A stretch of 64,000 nucleotides of DNA from Flavobacterium flevense (GTDB lineage: Bacteria > Bacteroidota > Bacteroidia > Flavobacteriales > Flavobacteriaceae), in assembly GCF_900142775.1 (NCBI RefSeq), contig NZ_FRCC01000008.1, positions 144,398 to 208,397 on the forward strand, written 5' to 3'. Under the pieces are notes generated by a model. That model saw nothing but the letters and a program-made list of their open reading frames with translations. It made no database searches and was not told where the DNA came from. The position numbers and the translations under genes were made by a program. Every line of letters starts with the position of its first letter. Within the stretch, counting starts at the first letter, position 1. Positions 35,550 to 44,712 of the stretch are shown in pieces.

Positions 35550-36396
35550 CAGACGTCGGACTACGACATACAGAAAGCCGAAGAAGAAGTCTTCAGTAGT
35601 ATTGAAAAAGACGATTAAAACGGGTGTTATTGTTTTTTTTATAGCTCTTTTTCTTGGAACAGTGTACCATTACAGAGATGGATTAGCTTATTATTTCAGT
35701 TTTAAAACCGATAAGGTTTTAGACAAAGAAGCCAGAGCTAAAAAACTTTCGGATGTACGGAATTATCAGGTTTTAGAAAAAAATGAAGCCAAAGCGATTG
35801 GGATTGATGTTTCAGAATATCAAGGCGATATTGAATGGGATGCTGTAGAAACTTTAGATAATGATTATAAAATTTCCTTTGTTTTTATCCGTGCTACTGT
35901 GGGTGATGACCGATTAGACAAACGATTTAAGGAGAATTGGCTCAAGGCCAAAGAAAATCAGTTGATTCGGGGTGCTTATCATTACTATCGTCCGAATGAG
36001 AATTCATTGGAACAAGCCGAACTTTTTATAAAAACAGTCCGCCTTCAAAAAGGCGATTTGCCACCTGTTCTTGATATTGAAAAATTACCCGAAAATCAAT
36101 CTATTGAACGATTAAAAATTGGACTCAGACGTTGGTTGATTGCAGTAGAAGAGCATTATAAAGTAAAACCCATCATCTACACCGGAGAAAGTTATTATGA
36201 TGATTTCCTGAAAGAAGAGTTCTCCGATTATTTGTTTTGGATTGCCAATTATAATTTTTACAGGGAAAAATTAGAAGAAGACTGGCTCTTCTGGCAATTC
36301 ACTGAAAAAGCCACTGTTTCAGGTATCAATGGTAATGTAGATGTGAATATTTTTAATGGCGATTTGCAGCAATTACAGTTTATTACTAAAGAATAA
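35533..36396 (+). CDS. Glycoside hydrolase family 25 lysozyme-like protein
   Basis: A basic N-terminus (NNRRRTTTYRKPKKKSS) and one membrane helix (about 27-47) anchor the protein with its catalytic domain outside the cytoplasm. The GH25 domain begins GIDVSEYQGDIEWDAV, continues FVFIRATVGDDRLDKRF and GAYHYYRPNE, and has the catalytic DIE in PPVLDIEKLP. It would cleave peptidoglycan between MurNAc and GlcNAc. The start overlaps pssA, so the two are co-transcribed; a role in wall remodelling is inferred. Confidence 0.9.
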   Translation: MAKQNNRRRTTTYRKPKKKSSVVLKKTIKTGVIVFFIALFLGTVYHYRDGLAYYFSFKTDKVLDKEARAKKLSDVRNYQVLEKNEAKAIGIDVSEYQGDIEWDAVETLDNDYKISFVFIRATVGDDRLDKRFKENWLKAKENQLIRGAYHYYRPNENSLEQAELFIKTVRLQKGDLPPVLDIEKLPENQSIERLKIGLRRWLIAVEEHYKVKPIIYTGESYYDDFLKEEFSDYLFWIANYNFYREKLEEDWLFWQFTEKATVSGINGNVDVNIFNGDLQQLQFITKE

Positions 36397-36633
36397 TTAC
36401 TTTATTTTTTCAATTAGTAATACCATAAAAGCGAAGAATAGCAGTATTCCAATTAAATAAAGTACTGATTTTGGATTGGCGAAATTAGTTGTAAAACCCA
36501 TCCATGCAATTTTTTTAGGAGGAAAAATGCGTTTGTCTTTTGGGTTGTAATAGAAAATTCCATAAATCCAATTGTTTGGATCTTTAGACCATTTTTCTAA
36601 AGTTTCTTTACTTGGGTTATTTGGATCTTCCAT
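36397..36633 (-). CDS. DUF5808-type small membrane protein
   Basis: A 78-residue protein with a tryptophan/tyrosine-rich front half (DPNNWIYGIFYYNPKDKRIF, then PKK and GFTTNFANP) and one C-terminal membrane helix. This layout matches DUF5808 proteins; their function is unknown. Its stop abuts the stop of the lysozyme gene on the other strand. Confidence 0.7.
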   Translation of the reverse strand: MEDPNNPSKETLEKWSKDPNNWIYGIFYYNPKDKRIFPPKKIAWMGFTTNFANPKSVLYLIGILLFFAFMVLLIEKIK

Positions 36634-36659
36634 TTTGTAAAAATTTAATTTTTAACTGC

Positions 36660-36687
36660 TTTCTAACTTCCAACTTCCCACTTCAAT
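36660..36687. repeat. Degenerate heptamer run (CTTCTAA-like)
   Basis: TTTCTAA, CTTCCAA, CTTCCCA and CTTCAAT stand in perfect heptamer register just past the 3' end of lptB, whose stop codon is at 36687. The last three units resemble the end of the large array at 19961-19981. Confidence 0.65.
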
Positions 36688-37427
36688 TAAAACTCCAGTT
36701 TCTTTTTTCTTAGTTCGAAATTTTGTCCCAAATACACTCTTCTAACCATTTCGTCTTCTACTAATTCTTCGGGTTTTCCGGCTTTTAAAATTCCTCCTTC
36801 AAACATTAAGTAGGTTTTATCGGTAATAGCAAGTGTTTCCTGTACGTTGTGGTCTGTAATTAAGATTCCGATATTTTTATTCTTTAACTGGGCTACAATT
36901 CTTTGGATATCTTCCACCGCTACAGGGTCAACTCCGGCAAAAGGTTCATCCAGTAAGATGAATTTAGGATCAGTAGCGAGACAACGTGCAATTTCAGTAC
37001 GACGACGCTCTCCTCCTGAAAGTAAATCGCCACGGTTTGTTCGAATGTGTTCCAGGCTAAATTCGGCTATCAGACTTTCCATTTTTGCAATTTGAGCTTC
37101 TTTAGGCAAATTTGTTAATTGCAAAACACTCAAAATGTTGTCTTCAATACTCAGTTTTCTAAATACTGAAGCTTCCTGAGCCAAATATCCAATTCCCTGC
37201 TGGGCTCTTTTATACATTGGGTAATGAGTAATATCAGTATTGTCCAGATGGATGCTTCCGGCATTAGGTTTTACTAAACCTACAATCATATAAAAAGAGG
37301 TAGTTTTTCCGGCTCCGTTAGGACCTAATAAACCAACAATTTCTCCCTGATTTACTTCGACCGAAATGCCTTTTACAACACTTCTTCCTTTGTACGTTTT
37401 TACTAAATTATCGGCTCTTAAAATCAT
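36687..37427 (-). CDS. lptB: LPS export ABC transporter ATP-binding protein
   Basis: The cytoplasmic ATPase that, with LptFG and LptC, extracts lipopolysaccharide from the inner membrane. Walker A GPNGAGKTT (about 34-42), signature LSGGERRR, Walker B FILLDEPFAGVD and the H-loop ITDHNV are all present, and the GYLAQEASVFRKLSIEDN segment is typical of LptB. The length of 246 residues is usual. tatC and kdsD follow upstream on the same strand; KdsD supplies Kdo for the LPS core, so the neighbourhood is functionally linked. Confidence 0.95.
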   Translation of the reverse strand: MILRADNLVKTYKGRSVVKGISVEVNQGEIVGLLGPNGAGKTTSFYMIVGLVKPNAGSIHLDNTDITHYPMYKRAQQGIGYLAQEASVFRKLSIEDNILSVLQLTNLPKEAQIAKMESLIAEFSLEHIRTNRGDLLSGGERRRTEIARCLATDPKFILLDEPFAGVDPVAVEDIQRIVAQLKNKNIGILITDHNVQETLAITDKTYLMFEGGILKAGKPEELVEDEMVRRVYLGQNFELRKKKLEF

Positions 37428-37517
37428 CTTAAGTTGGGTTGTTTGAGTATCTGTTCATTAGATTCTTCGACAAATTAACGAATAACCCAACAAACAAATA
37501 AACACATTAACAATTTA

Positions 37518-38339
37518 TTATTTTTTTAGCGCTAAGCCTTTTTCTTTTTTCACCACTAAAACAGAAAGAAAGATACTGGCTTCGTAAATTAATAACATTG
37601 GGATAGCAACAATTGTCTGACTCACCACATCAGGAGGAGTAACTATTGCGGCTATAATTAACACCAGTACAATGGCATATTTTCGGTATGTTCTTAAAAA
37701 AGCAGGAGTTACCAGTCCCAGTTTAGTCAGGAAATAAATGATGATTGGGAGTTCAAAAAATAATCCGCTGGCTATTACTGATGTTTTTACCATCCCGATA
37801 TAAGAATCCAAAGTAAATTGGTTAATTACGGTAGGGCTGACAGTAAAAGTTGCGACAAAATTCACTGACATCGGGATCACGACAAAATAGCCGAAAATAA
37901 CGCCCATAAAAAACAATAAAGAAGAGAAAAAGATAAATACCTTGGCGTTTTTCTTCTCGTTTTGGTACAATGCAGGACTTATAAATTTCCATACTTCCCA
38001 TAAAATATAAGGAAAACTAAGTATGAACCCAAAAAGCATACAAATCCAGATAAAAACATTTACCTGACCTTCCATTTGTGTGTTCTGGATGATAAAAGGC
38101 ATCTCGGTAATACAAATACTCTCTGCAAAACCCAGTTGATGTGATAATTCGCAAAAATAAACATAGGTGAAAAAACCAGGCCGGGTAGGTCCAAAAATGA
38201 CAGTGTCAAATAAGTAATCACTAATAAAATAGGTTACTATTGCCATTATTATTACTGCGATAGTGCTTCGGACTAATAACCATCTTAAATCTTCAAGATG
38301 ATCTAAAAACGACATTTCGTTTGTGTTTTTTTTTGCCAT
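37518..38339 (-). CDS. tatC: Twin-arginine translocase subunit TatC
   Basis: Multi-spanning inner-membrane receptor of the Tat pathway for folded proteins. MSFLDHLEDLRWLLVRS at the N-terminus is the conserved cytoplasmic motif that contacts Tat signals; FILSFPYILWEVWKFISPAL and FFELPIIIYFLTKLG lie in later helices. At 273 residues the length is normal. TatA is not in the window. The start codon shares its first base with the last base of the kdsD gene, so they are co-transcribed. Confidence 0.95.
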   Translation of the reverse strand: MAKKNTNEMSFLDHLEDLRWLLVRSTIAVIIMAIVTYFISDYLFDTVIFGPTRPGFFTYVYFCELSHQLGFAESICITEMPFIIQNTQMEGQVNVFIWICMLFGFILSFPYILWEVWKFISPALYQNEKKNAKVFIFFSSLLFFMGVIFGYFVVIPMSVNFVATFTVSPTVINQFTLDSYIGMVKTSVIASGLFFELPIIIYFLTKLGLVTPAFLRTYRKYAIVLVLIIAAIVTPPDVVSQTIVAIPMLLIYEASIFLSVLVVKKEKGLALKK

Positions 38340-39304
38340 TATAGAATTCCTTCTTTTAGTATGTCATGTAAATGTAACACTCCTTTGTATTCCTCATTAT
38401 CAATAACAATAAGTTGGGTGATAGAGTGGTTTTCCAAAATTTGTAAGGCGTCGATTGCCATAGTGTCTGATGAGGTTGATTTAGGATTTTTGGTCATGAT
38501 ATCTTTTGCAGTTAAATCTGTAAAAGAATCTCTGTCATTCAGCATTCTTCTAATATCACCATCCGTAATAATTCCTACTACTTTGTTGTTTTCTACAACC
38601 GCTGTTACACCAAGTCTTTTTTCGGATATTTCAAAAATAACTTTTTTTACAGCTGTATCCGGACTTACTGTTGGTTTTAAACTGTGCTCGATCAAGTCTT
38701 TTACCCGGAGTAAAAGTTTCTTGCCAAGCGCTCCTCCCGGATGGTATTTAGCAAAATCTTCTGCTTTAAAATCACGCATTTCCATTAAACAAATAGCTAG
38801 TGCATCGCCCATTACTAATTGAGCAGTAGTACTGTTTGTAGGAGCTAAATTAATAGGGCAGGCTTCGGCGGCAACTGTGGTGTTTAAAACGTAATCTGAT
38901 TGTTGGGCTAAAAATGAACTGCTGTTTCCGCTGATTCCTATTAACTGATTTCCATCTCTTTTTAACAGCGGAATAAGTGCTTTGATTTCGGGACTGTTTC
39001 CGCTTTTAGATATGCAGATAATAACATCGTCTTTTTGAATCATTCCCAAATCACCATGGATGGCTTCGGCGGCATGAAGAAACATCGAAGGTGTTCCTGT
39101 AGAATTGAATGTAGCTACCATTTTCTGACCGATGATGGCGCTTTTTCCAATCCCGGTAACCACCAGCCGACCTTTGGATTGAAAGATAATTTCTACAGCT
39201 CTGGAAAAATTTTCATCTAAGTAGTCAATTAGTTTTACAATTGCTTCACTTTCAGATAATATGGTTTTTTTGGCAACAGCCAATATATTTTCTTTGGATA
39301 TCAA
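38339..39304 (-). CDS. kdsD: D-arabinose-5-phosphate isomerase (KdsD/KpsF family)
   Basis: Converts ribulose-5-phosphate to arabinose-5-phosphate, the first step to Kdo. It has an N-terminal SIS sugar-isomerase domain (GRLVVTGIGKSAIIGQK; ISKSGNSPEI; PTNSTTAQL) and a C-terminal pair of CBS domains (AVKKVIFEISEKRLG to the end). No ATG lies in the right place: the frame can be extended to an ATG at 39361, but a -7 box for this strand overlaps that point, and homologues begin near residue 20, so I choose the TTG at 39304. Confidence 0.9.
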   Translation of the reverse strand: MISKENILAVAKKTILSESEAIVKLIDYLDENFSRAVEIIFQSKGRLVVTGIGKSAIIGQKMVATFNSTGTPSMFLHAAEAIHGDLGMIQKDDVIICISKSGNSPEIKALIPLLKRDGNQLIGISGNSSSFLAQQSDYVLNTTVAAEACPINLAPTNSTTAQLVMGDALAICLMEMRDFKAEDFAKYHPGGALGKKLLLRVKDLIEHSLKPTVSPDTAVKKVIFEISEKRLGVTAVVENNKVVGIITDGDIRRMLNDRDSFTDLTAKDIMTKNPKSTSSDTMAIDALQILENHSITQLIVIDNEEYKGVLHLHDILKEGIL

Positions 39305-39321
39305 AACAGAATGTTTAAAAT

Positions 39322-39351
39322 TTGTGTGTGTAAAAGAAATTTGTATCTTTA
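39322..39351 (+). promoter_or_regulatory. Candidate recQ promoter TTG-N19-TATCTTTA
   Basis: TTG at 39322-39324 and TATCTTTA at 39344-39351 are 19 bases apart; only the last base departs from TAnnTTTG. The recQ ATG is 39 bases downstream. It overlaps the divergent kdsD leader. Confidence 0.58.
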
Positions 39352-39358
39352 TGTGATG

Positions 39359-39366
39359 CAAATTTA
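39359..39366 (-). promoter_or_regulatory. Candidate -7 box TAAATTTG for kdsD
   Basis: On the minus strand TAAATTTG matches the -7 consensus and lies 55 bases before the TTG start at 39304. No correctly spaced TTG was found for -33. It overlaps the alternative ATG at 39361 and so argues against that start. Confidence 0.48.
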
Positions 39367-39389
39367 TACAAAATACCAGATAATAAAGA

Positions 39390-41585
39390 ATGAATTCAAA
39401 CGAAATTGATATCCATAAAGAATTAAAAAAATATTTTGGCTTTAGTCAATTTAAGGGATTACAGGAGCAAGTGATTACAAGCTTAATGAATAAGCAAAAT
39501 ACATTTGTGATAATGCCTACAGGTGGAGGGAAATCATTATGTTATCAGTTGCCTGCTTTAATTCAGGAAGGGACAGCTGTGGTAGTTTCTCCATTAATTG
39601 CTTTAATGAAAAATCAGGTAGATGCGATACGAAGTTTGTCTTCAGAAAATGGCATCGCCCATGTTTTAAATTCTTCTTTGACAAAAACCGAAATAGCTCA
39701 GGTTAAAAAAGATATTACTTCGGGATTAACCAAATTATTGTATGTCGCTCCGGAATCATTGACAAAGGAAGAAAATGTCAGTTTCCTGAAAAGTGTTACC
39801 ATTTCTTTTGTTGCTATCGATGAAGCACATTGTATCTCTGAATGGGGACATGATTTTAGACCCGAATATCGAAATCTTAAAAATATAATCAAACAAATAG
39901 GTGAGGTGCCGGTTATAGGTCTTACCGCTACGGCAACTCCAAAAGTACAGGAAGATATTCTGAAAAATCTGGATATGTCTAATGCTACTACTTTTAAAGC
40001 CTCTTTTAACAGGCCTAATTTGTATTATGAAGTACGCACTAAGACTAAAAATGTTGAATCAGATATTATTCGGTTTATTCGTCAGCATAAAGGGAAATCA
40101 GGTGTTATTTATTGTTTAAGCCGAAAAAAAGTAGAAGCAATTGCCGAAGTACTAAAAGTAAACGGTATTAGTGCTGTTCCTTATCATGCAGGACTGGATG
40201 CTAAAACCAGGGCCAAACATCAGGATATGTTTTTGATGGAAGATGTAGAAGTGGTGGTGGCTACCATTGCATTTGGAATGGGAATTGATAAACCCGATGT
40301 GCGTTTTGTAATTCACCACGATATTCCTAAATCTCTGGAAAGTTATTATCAGGAAACAGGCCGTGCCGGACGTGATGGAGGCGAAGGACATTGTCTGGCT
40401 TATTATTCTTATAAGGACGTAGAGAAATTAGAGAAATTCATGTCAGGTAAACCGGTTGCTGAACAGGAAATAGGTTTTGCTTTGTTGCAGGAAGTTGTGG
40501 CTTATGCCGAAACGTCAATGTCAAGAAGGAAATTTTTACTGCATTATTTTGGTGAAGAATTCGACAGCGAGACCGGTGAAGGAGCCGATATGGATGACAA
40601 TGTCAGAAATCCGAAGACAAAAGTTGAGGCCCAGAAAGAAGTGGTTCAGTTGCTCGAAGTAGTGCGCGATACCAAACATTTATATAAATCTAAAGAAATT
40701 GTTTTTACATTAATAGGTCGGGTCAATGCAGTAATTAAAGCACATCGTACGGATTCTCAGTCGTTTTTTGGTTGTGGTGCAGCTCATGACGAGAAATACT
40801 GGATGGCCTTGCTGAGACAGGTTTTAGTAGAAGGATATTTGTCAAAAGACATCGAAACTTACGGGATTGTAAAGATTACCCAAAAAGGATTGGATTTTAT
40901 TGCTAATCCAAGCTCTTTTATGATGTCTGAGGATCATGAGTATAATGATGCAGAAGATGAAGCTATTGTAACTGCTGCAAAATCAGCCGGTACTGCTGAT
41001 GAGGCTTTAATGGAGATGCTGCGTGATTTGCGTAAAAAAGTAGCCAAGAAATTAGGAGTTCCGCCTTTTGTGGTGTTTCAGGAGCCTTCCTTGGAAGATA
41101 TGGCTTTGAAATATCCTATCTCACAAGCAGAATTGATTAATATTCATGGTGTAGGGGAAGGAAAGGCTAAGAAATATGGTACCGAATTTATTGCCTTAAT
41201 TAATCGTTATGTAGAGGATAATGACATTATCCGTCCAGATGATTTGGTGGTGAAATCTACAGGTATTAATTCGGCTAATAAGCTTTATATTATTCAGAAT
41301 ATCGATCGCAAATTATCCTTAGATGATATTGCTAAAGCAAAAGGCTTAACAATGGATGCTTTGATTAAAGAAATGGAGCAAATTGTATATGCGGGAACCA
41401 AGCTGAATATTAAATACTGGATTGATGATATGCTTGATGAAGACCAGCAGGAAGAAATTCACGATTATTTTATGGAATCCAAAACCGATAAAATAGAGGA
41501 AGCCTTAAAGGAATTTGAAGGCGATTATGATATTGACGAACTACGGTTAATGCGTATCAAATTTATAAGTGAAGTAGCAAACTAA
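39390..41585 (+). CDS. recQ: ATP-dependent DNA helicase RecQ
   Basis: A superfamily 2 3'-5' helicase for recombination repair. Motif I PTGGGKS (43-49), the DEAH box in AIDEAHCISEWGHDFRPEY, motif III TATATP and motif VI QETGRAGRDGG are present, then an RQC/winged-helix part and an HRDC-like region (LMEMLRDLRKKVAKKLGVP). The cysteine cluster that binds zinc in E. coli RecQ is missing: after SRRKFLLHYFGEEFD there is an acidic stretch without cysteines. At 731 residues it is longer than E. coli RecQ (about 610), with a C-terminal extension. Confidence 0.96.
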   Translation: MNSNEIDIHKELKKYFGFSQFKGLQEQVITSLMNKQNTFVIMPTGGGKSLCYQLPALIQEGTAVVVSPLIALMKNQVDAIRSLSSENGIAHVLNSSLTKTEIAQVKKDITSGLTKLLYVAPESLTKEENVSFLKSVTISFVAIDEAHCISEWGHDFRPEYRNLKNIIKQIGEVPVIGLTATATPKVQEDILKNLDMSNATTFKASFNRPNLYYEVRTKTKNVESDIIRFIRQHKGKSGVIYCLSRKKVEAIAEVLKVNGISAVPYHAGLDAKTRAKHQDMFLMEDVEVVVATIAFGMGIDKPDVRFVIHHDIPKSLESYYQETGRAGRDGGEGHCLAYYSYKDVEKLEKFMSGKPVAEQEIGFALLQEVVAYAETSMSRRKFLLHYFGEEFDSETGEGADMDDNVRNPKTKVEAQKEVVQLLEVVRDTKHLYKSKEIVFTLIGRVNAVIKAHRTDSQSFFGCGAAHDEKYWMALLRQVLVEGYLSKDIETYGIVKITQKGLDFIANPSSFMMSEDHEYNDAEDEAIVTAAKSAGTADEALMEMLRDLRKKVAKKLGVPPFVVFQEPSLEDMALKYPISQAELINIHGVGEGKAKKYGTEFIALINRYVEDNDIIRPDDLVVKSTGINSANKLYIIQNIDRKLSLDDIAKAKGLTMDALIKEMEQIVYAGTKLNIKYWIDDMLDEDQQEEIHDYFMESKTDKIEEALKEFEGDYDIDELRLMRIKFISEVAN

Positions 41586-41613
41586 GATTTTAGAATGTAG
41601 ACTTCAGAATTTG

Positions 41614-41660
41614 GATTTCAGATTAATATTGTAAACTATTAATCTGAAATCTTTTTTTTG
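41614..41660. terminator. Bidirectional terminator between recQ and the convergent gene
   Basis: A perfect 15-base stem (GATTTCAGATTAATA / TATTAATCTGAAATC) with an 8-base loop is followed by eight T on the + strand. It ends recQ transcription and may serve the convergent gene as well. Confidence 0.85.
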
Positions 41661-41679
41661 TCTTCTGCTTTCTGAGAAC

Positions 41680-41919
41680 TTAATTCTGATAGATTTCCCC
41701 GCGATGTGGTTTCAAAGCATCACGCACCTGAATCATGTTTTCATCGGTTACAACCATAAAAGCGATAGCCTGCATTTCGCCCTGAATTTCAAATCCGGTA
41801 ATGTTTAAGGGCAATTTTTCAATAGCAATATATTCTTTTAGATGAATTTCGTGATGTTCCGCTGTTTTGGCAGCTGCAGGGCCACGGAAATCCCAAATCA
41901 ATTTTATTTTTCTGGACAT
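41680..41919 (-). CDS. Conserved hypothetical small protein
   Basis: A 79-residue protein starting MSRKIKLIWDFRGPAAAKTA. It has a ferredoxin-like alternation of strands and helices (KLIWDFRG; IAFMVVTDENMIQVRDALKP) and histidines in AEHHEIHLKEY. I do not recognise a family. An in-frame ATG ten codons upstream (41949) would add MLLLNFVPKK; I prefer 41919 because the core fold begins there. Alone on the minus strand between two + genes. Confidence 0.6.
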   Translation of the reverse strand: MSRKIKLIWDFRGPAAAKTAEHHEIHLKEYIAIEKLPLNITGFEIQGEMQAIAFMVVTDENMIQVRDALKPHRGEIYQN

Positions 41920-42010
41920 TTTTTTAGGTACAAAGTTTAAAAGAAGCAAAGGTACGAAGTCTATTTTAAAATGGATTTTACATTAAAGAACTAATTTCAG
42001 TTCAAAATGT

Positions 42011-42018
42011 TATTTTTG
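42011..42018 (+). promoter_or_regulatory. Candidate -7 box TATTTTTG
   Basis: TATTTTTG fits the -7 consensus 47 bases before the ATG at 42065. No matching TTG at -33 was found. Confidence 0.4.
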
Positions 42019-42064
42019 CAACTTCTTTTCATAAATAGAAAAGCCAATTGATAAATAAGATACC

Positions 42065-43624
42065 ATGCCAAAAGAACTTTTACTTCAGGTAACACCGGAA
42101 ATTGCTGCAAATGAATTGTTGCTTAAAGACTATTTGTCCAAACAGATAAAAGTTACTCCCGAAGAAATTCAGCATGTTAGTATTTTAAAACGTTCTATTG
42201 ATGCACGTCAAAAAGCGGTTAAAATCAATTTGAAAGTGCTTATTTATTTAAAAGGAGAAGCTTTTCAGGAAAATTTTCTTCAACTGCCTGATTATCCTAA
42301 TGTCTCGAATGCTCAGGAGGTAATTGTTGTAGGTGCCGGTCCTGCAGGATTGTTTGCAGCTTTGCAATTGATAGAATTAGGTTTAAAACCAATAGTTGTC
42401 GAACGCGGGAAAGACGTTCGTGGTCGTCGTCGTGATCTAAAAGCTATTAATCGCGATCATATTGTTGATGAAGATTCTAATTATTGTTTTGGGGAAGGTG
42501 GCGCCGGAACTTACTCAGACGGCAAATTATACACCCGTTCTAAGAAAAGAGGCGATGTCAACCGCATTTTAGAATTATTGGTAGCTTTTGGTGCTACTCC
42601 CGATATTCTGGTAGATGCACATCCGCACATTGGAACAAATAAATTACCAAAGATTATCGAAGACATTCGTGATAAAATAAGGGAATGTGGTGGTCAGGTT
42701 TTGTTTGAAACCCGGGTAACTGATATTCTGATAAAAAATAATGAAGTTGAAGGAATCGTAACTCAAAACGGAGATCGAATTCTTGCAAGCAAATTAGTTT
42801 TGGCTACGGGACATTCGGCCAGAGATATTTTTGAATTATTAGATCGAAAAAAAATATTTATAGAGGCAAAACCTTTTGCTTTAGGCGTCAGAGCCGAACA
42901 TCCGCAATCCTTAATTGACAGTATTCAGTATAGTTGCGATTATCGTGGCGAACTGCTGCCGCCCGCGCCTTATAGTATTGTAAAACAAGTAGGAGGTCGC
43001 GGAATGTATTCTTTTTGTATGTGTCCGGGAGGTGTAATTGCACCTTGTGCTACAAGTCCGGGTGAAGTTGTTACAAATGGCTGGTCTCCTTCTAAAAGAG
43101 ATCAGGCTACTGCCAATTCAGGAATTGTAATCGAATTAAAATTAGAAGATTTTAAACCTTTTGCTAAATTTGGTGCTTTGGCAGGAATGGAATTTCAAAA
43201 AAGTATTGAGCAAAAAGCGTGGCATCTGGCAGGTCAGACGCAAAAAGTTCCTGCTCAAAAAATGATTGATTTTACCCAGTCTAAAATTTCGAAAGAAATA
43301 CCTAAAACATCGTATGTTCCCGGAACAACTTCCGTTGAGCTAGGGCAGGTTTTTCCGGGTTTTTTAACCCAGATTTTGCGTGAAGGTTTTACTGCTTTTG
43401 GAAAATCCATGCGAGGGTATTTAACGAATGAAGCTGTTCTTCATGCACCGGAATCCAGAACATCATCACCTGTCAGAATCCCAAGGGACGGAATAACATT
43501 AGAACATTTACAAATAAAAGGCTTGTATCCTTGCGGAGAAGGAGCAGGTTATGCCGGCGGGATTATTTCGGCAGCTATTGATGGTGAAAAATGCGCTTTG
43601 ATGATTGCAGAATCTTTAAAATGA
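42065..43624 (+). CDS. FAD-dependent oxidoreductase (COG2509-like)
   Basis: The 519-residue protein has an N-terminal domain of about 80 residues, then a Rossmann dinucleotide site VIVVGAGPAGLFAALQLIE (about 86-104), FGEGGAGTYSDGKLYTRSK, VLATGHSARDIFELL and the C-terminal GAGYAGGIISAAIDGEK that closes the FAD site. It belongs to the large, poorly characterised bacterial flavoprotein dehydrogenase group. Substrate is unknown. The next gene follows after 7 bases. Confidence 0.85.
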   Translation: MPKELLLQVTPEIAANELLLKDYLSKQIKVTPEEIQHVSILKRSIDARQKAVKINLKVLIYLKGEAFQENFLQLPDYPNVSNAQEVIVVGAGPAGLFAALQLIELGLKPIVVERGKDVRGRRRDLKAINRDHIVDEDSNYCFGEGGAGTYSDGKLYTRSKKRGDVNRILELLVAFGATPDILVDAHPHIGTNKLPKIIEDIRDKIRECGGQVLFETRVTDILIKNNEVEGIVTQNGDRILASKLVLATGHSARDIFELLDRKKIFIEAKPFALGVRAEHPQSLIDSIQYSCDYRGELLPPAPYSIVKQVGGRGMYSFCMCPGGVIAPCATSPGEVVTNGWSPSKRDQATANSGIVIELKLEDFKPFAKFGALAGMEFQKSIEQKAWHLAGQTQKVPAQKMIDFTQSKISKEIPKTSYVPGTTSVELGQVFPGFLTQILREGFTAFGKSMRGYLTNEAVLHAPESRTSSPVRIPRDGITLEHLQIKGLYPCGEGAGYAGGIISAAIDGEKCALMIAESLK

Positions 43625-43631
43625 TGTTATT

Positions 43632-44711
43632 ATGAAAAAGTTTTTGTCTTCATTATTTAACAGCAAAGCAAAAGAAAATGATTCGGTAATTACGTTTGAA
43701 ATTTTAGATAAAATCTATTCTTATTTGTATTACGAAAATTCAAATGTAAGTTTTAAACAAAAAGGTTTTTTTGATAAAATTTACGTTAACAGATACAATT
43801 TTCCGGACTCATTTGATAACCCTAAAAAGAAAAGTGAGGTTAAAAGTTGTGGGTATTCCTCAGTTTATCAGGTTTTGAATGAGCTCTTTTCTAAGATAGA
43901 TATTGATCCACTTTCTCAGGATTTGATTGATGAAAATTATCCTGTTGATTTTATTCATATTCAATTTTTTAGTAATACTAAGGGAATGAATGCGGTTACA
44001 AAAAATATTTTACAAAATTTCATTATCTTTTTTTGTTGTGATAACGGTAGTGTTGATTCCAACAGTTTTAGAATTTTGTACTCTAATAACCGCTATTTTA
44101 CTTTTTTTATTAGAAATCTTCTTGACACTAAATATATTAAAAACAACATACCGGAAATAGATATTGAAAAAATCGCTTTTAAAGATTTTGAAACTGTTTT
44201 AATCGGTATATGTCAGCATTTGGGAATTGAATTACCTAAAACTATTGCCTGTCCGAATTTATTGTTTGAAGAAGTTACACAAGCGCATTTTGAAGAATTT
44301 TCGAATCTGATTACCAGAAATGAAATTGCTGACGAAAGCATCAAAAAGCAATCAAAAAATATGTTCAGTAAGTATAAAAAAGCTGCTGAGGAATATGATT
44401 TTCTTGAAAATAATTTCGAGTTTTTAGAGCATGTAAATTGTTGGAACAGCGATTGGAAATTTTCTGCTGACGATGTTACGTATTTTATTTCTGAAATTAT
44501 TAATCAGGAATTTATATTTGATTATCCTGAAGAAACATACAGTCACGACCTTTTTCCTTACATACAAAAAGCATTGGCAAAATTAGATTTAGCGCTAATG
44601 AGTTTTGATACGCAAGGAGATAATTATCTGTTTTTTGTAGTTAATAAAAAAGAGATAGATAGAGTTGTAGAACTCTCGCAAATTATTGGGGTTTCTATAG
44701 ATGAATTATAA
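43632..44711 (+). CDS. Hypothetical protein, possibly DUF6630-like at its C-terminus
   Basis: A 359-residue soluble protein without signal peptide or membrane segment. The last 90 residues contain a serine/aspartate-rich helix-strand pattern ending NYLFFVVNKKEIDRVVELSQ, which reminds me of DUF6630 but I am not certain. The rest is rich in asparagine and aromatic residues. It follows the flavoprotein gene by 7 bases, so it may be co-transcribed with it. It ends one base from the convergent msrA gene. No function is proposed. Confidence 0.6.
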   Translation: MKKFLSSLFNSKAKENDSVITFEILDKIYSYLYYENSNVSFKQKGFFDKIYVNRYNFPDSFDNPKKKSEVKSCGYSSVYQVLNELFSKIDIDPLSQDLIDENYPVDFIHIQFFSNTKGMNAVTKNILQNFIIFFCCDNGSVDSNSFRILYSNNRYFTFFIRNLLDTKYIKNNIPEIDIEKIAFKDFETVLIGICQHLGIELPKTIACPNLLFEEVTQAHFEEFSNLITRNEIADESIKKQSKNMFSKYKKAAEEYDFLENNFEFLEHVNCWNSDWKFSADDVTYFISEIINQEFIFDYPEETYSHDLFPYIQKALAKLDLALMSFDTQGDNYLFFVVNKKEIDRVVELSQIIGVSIDEL

Positions 44712-44712
44712 A

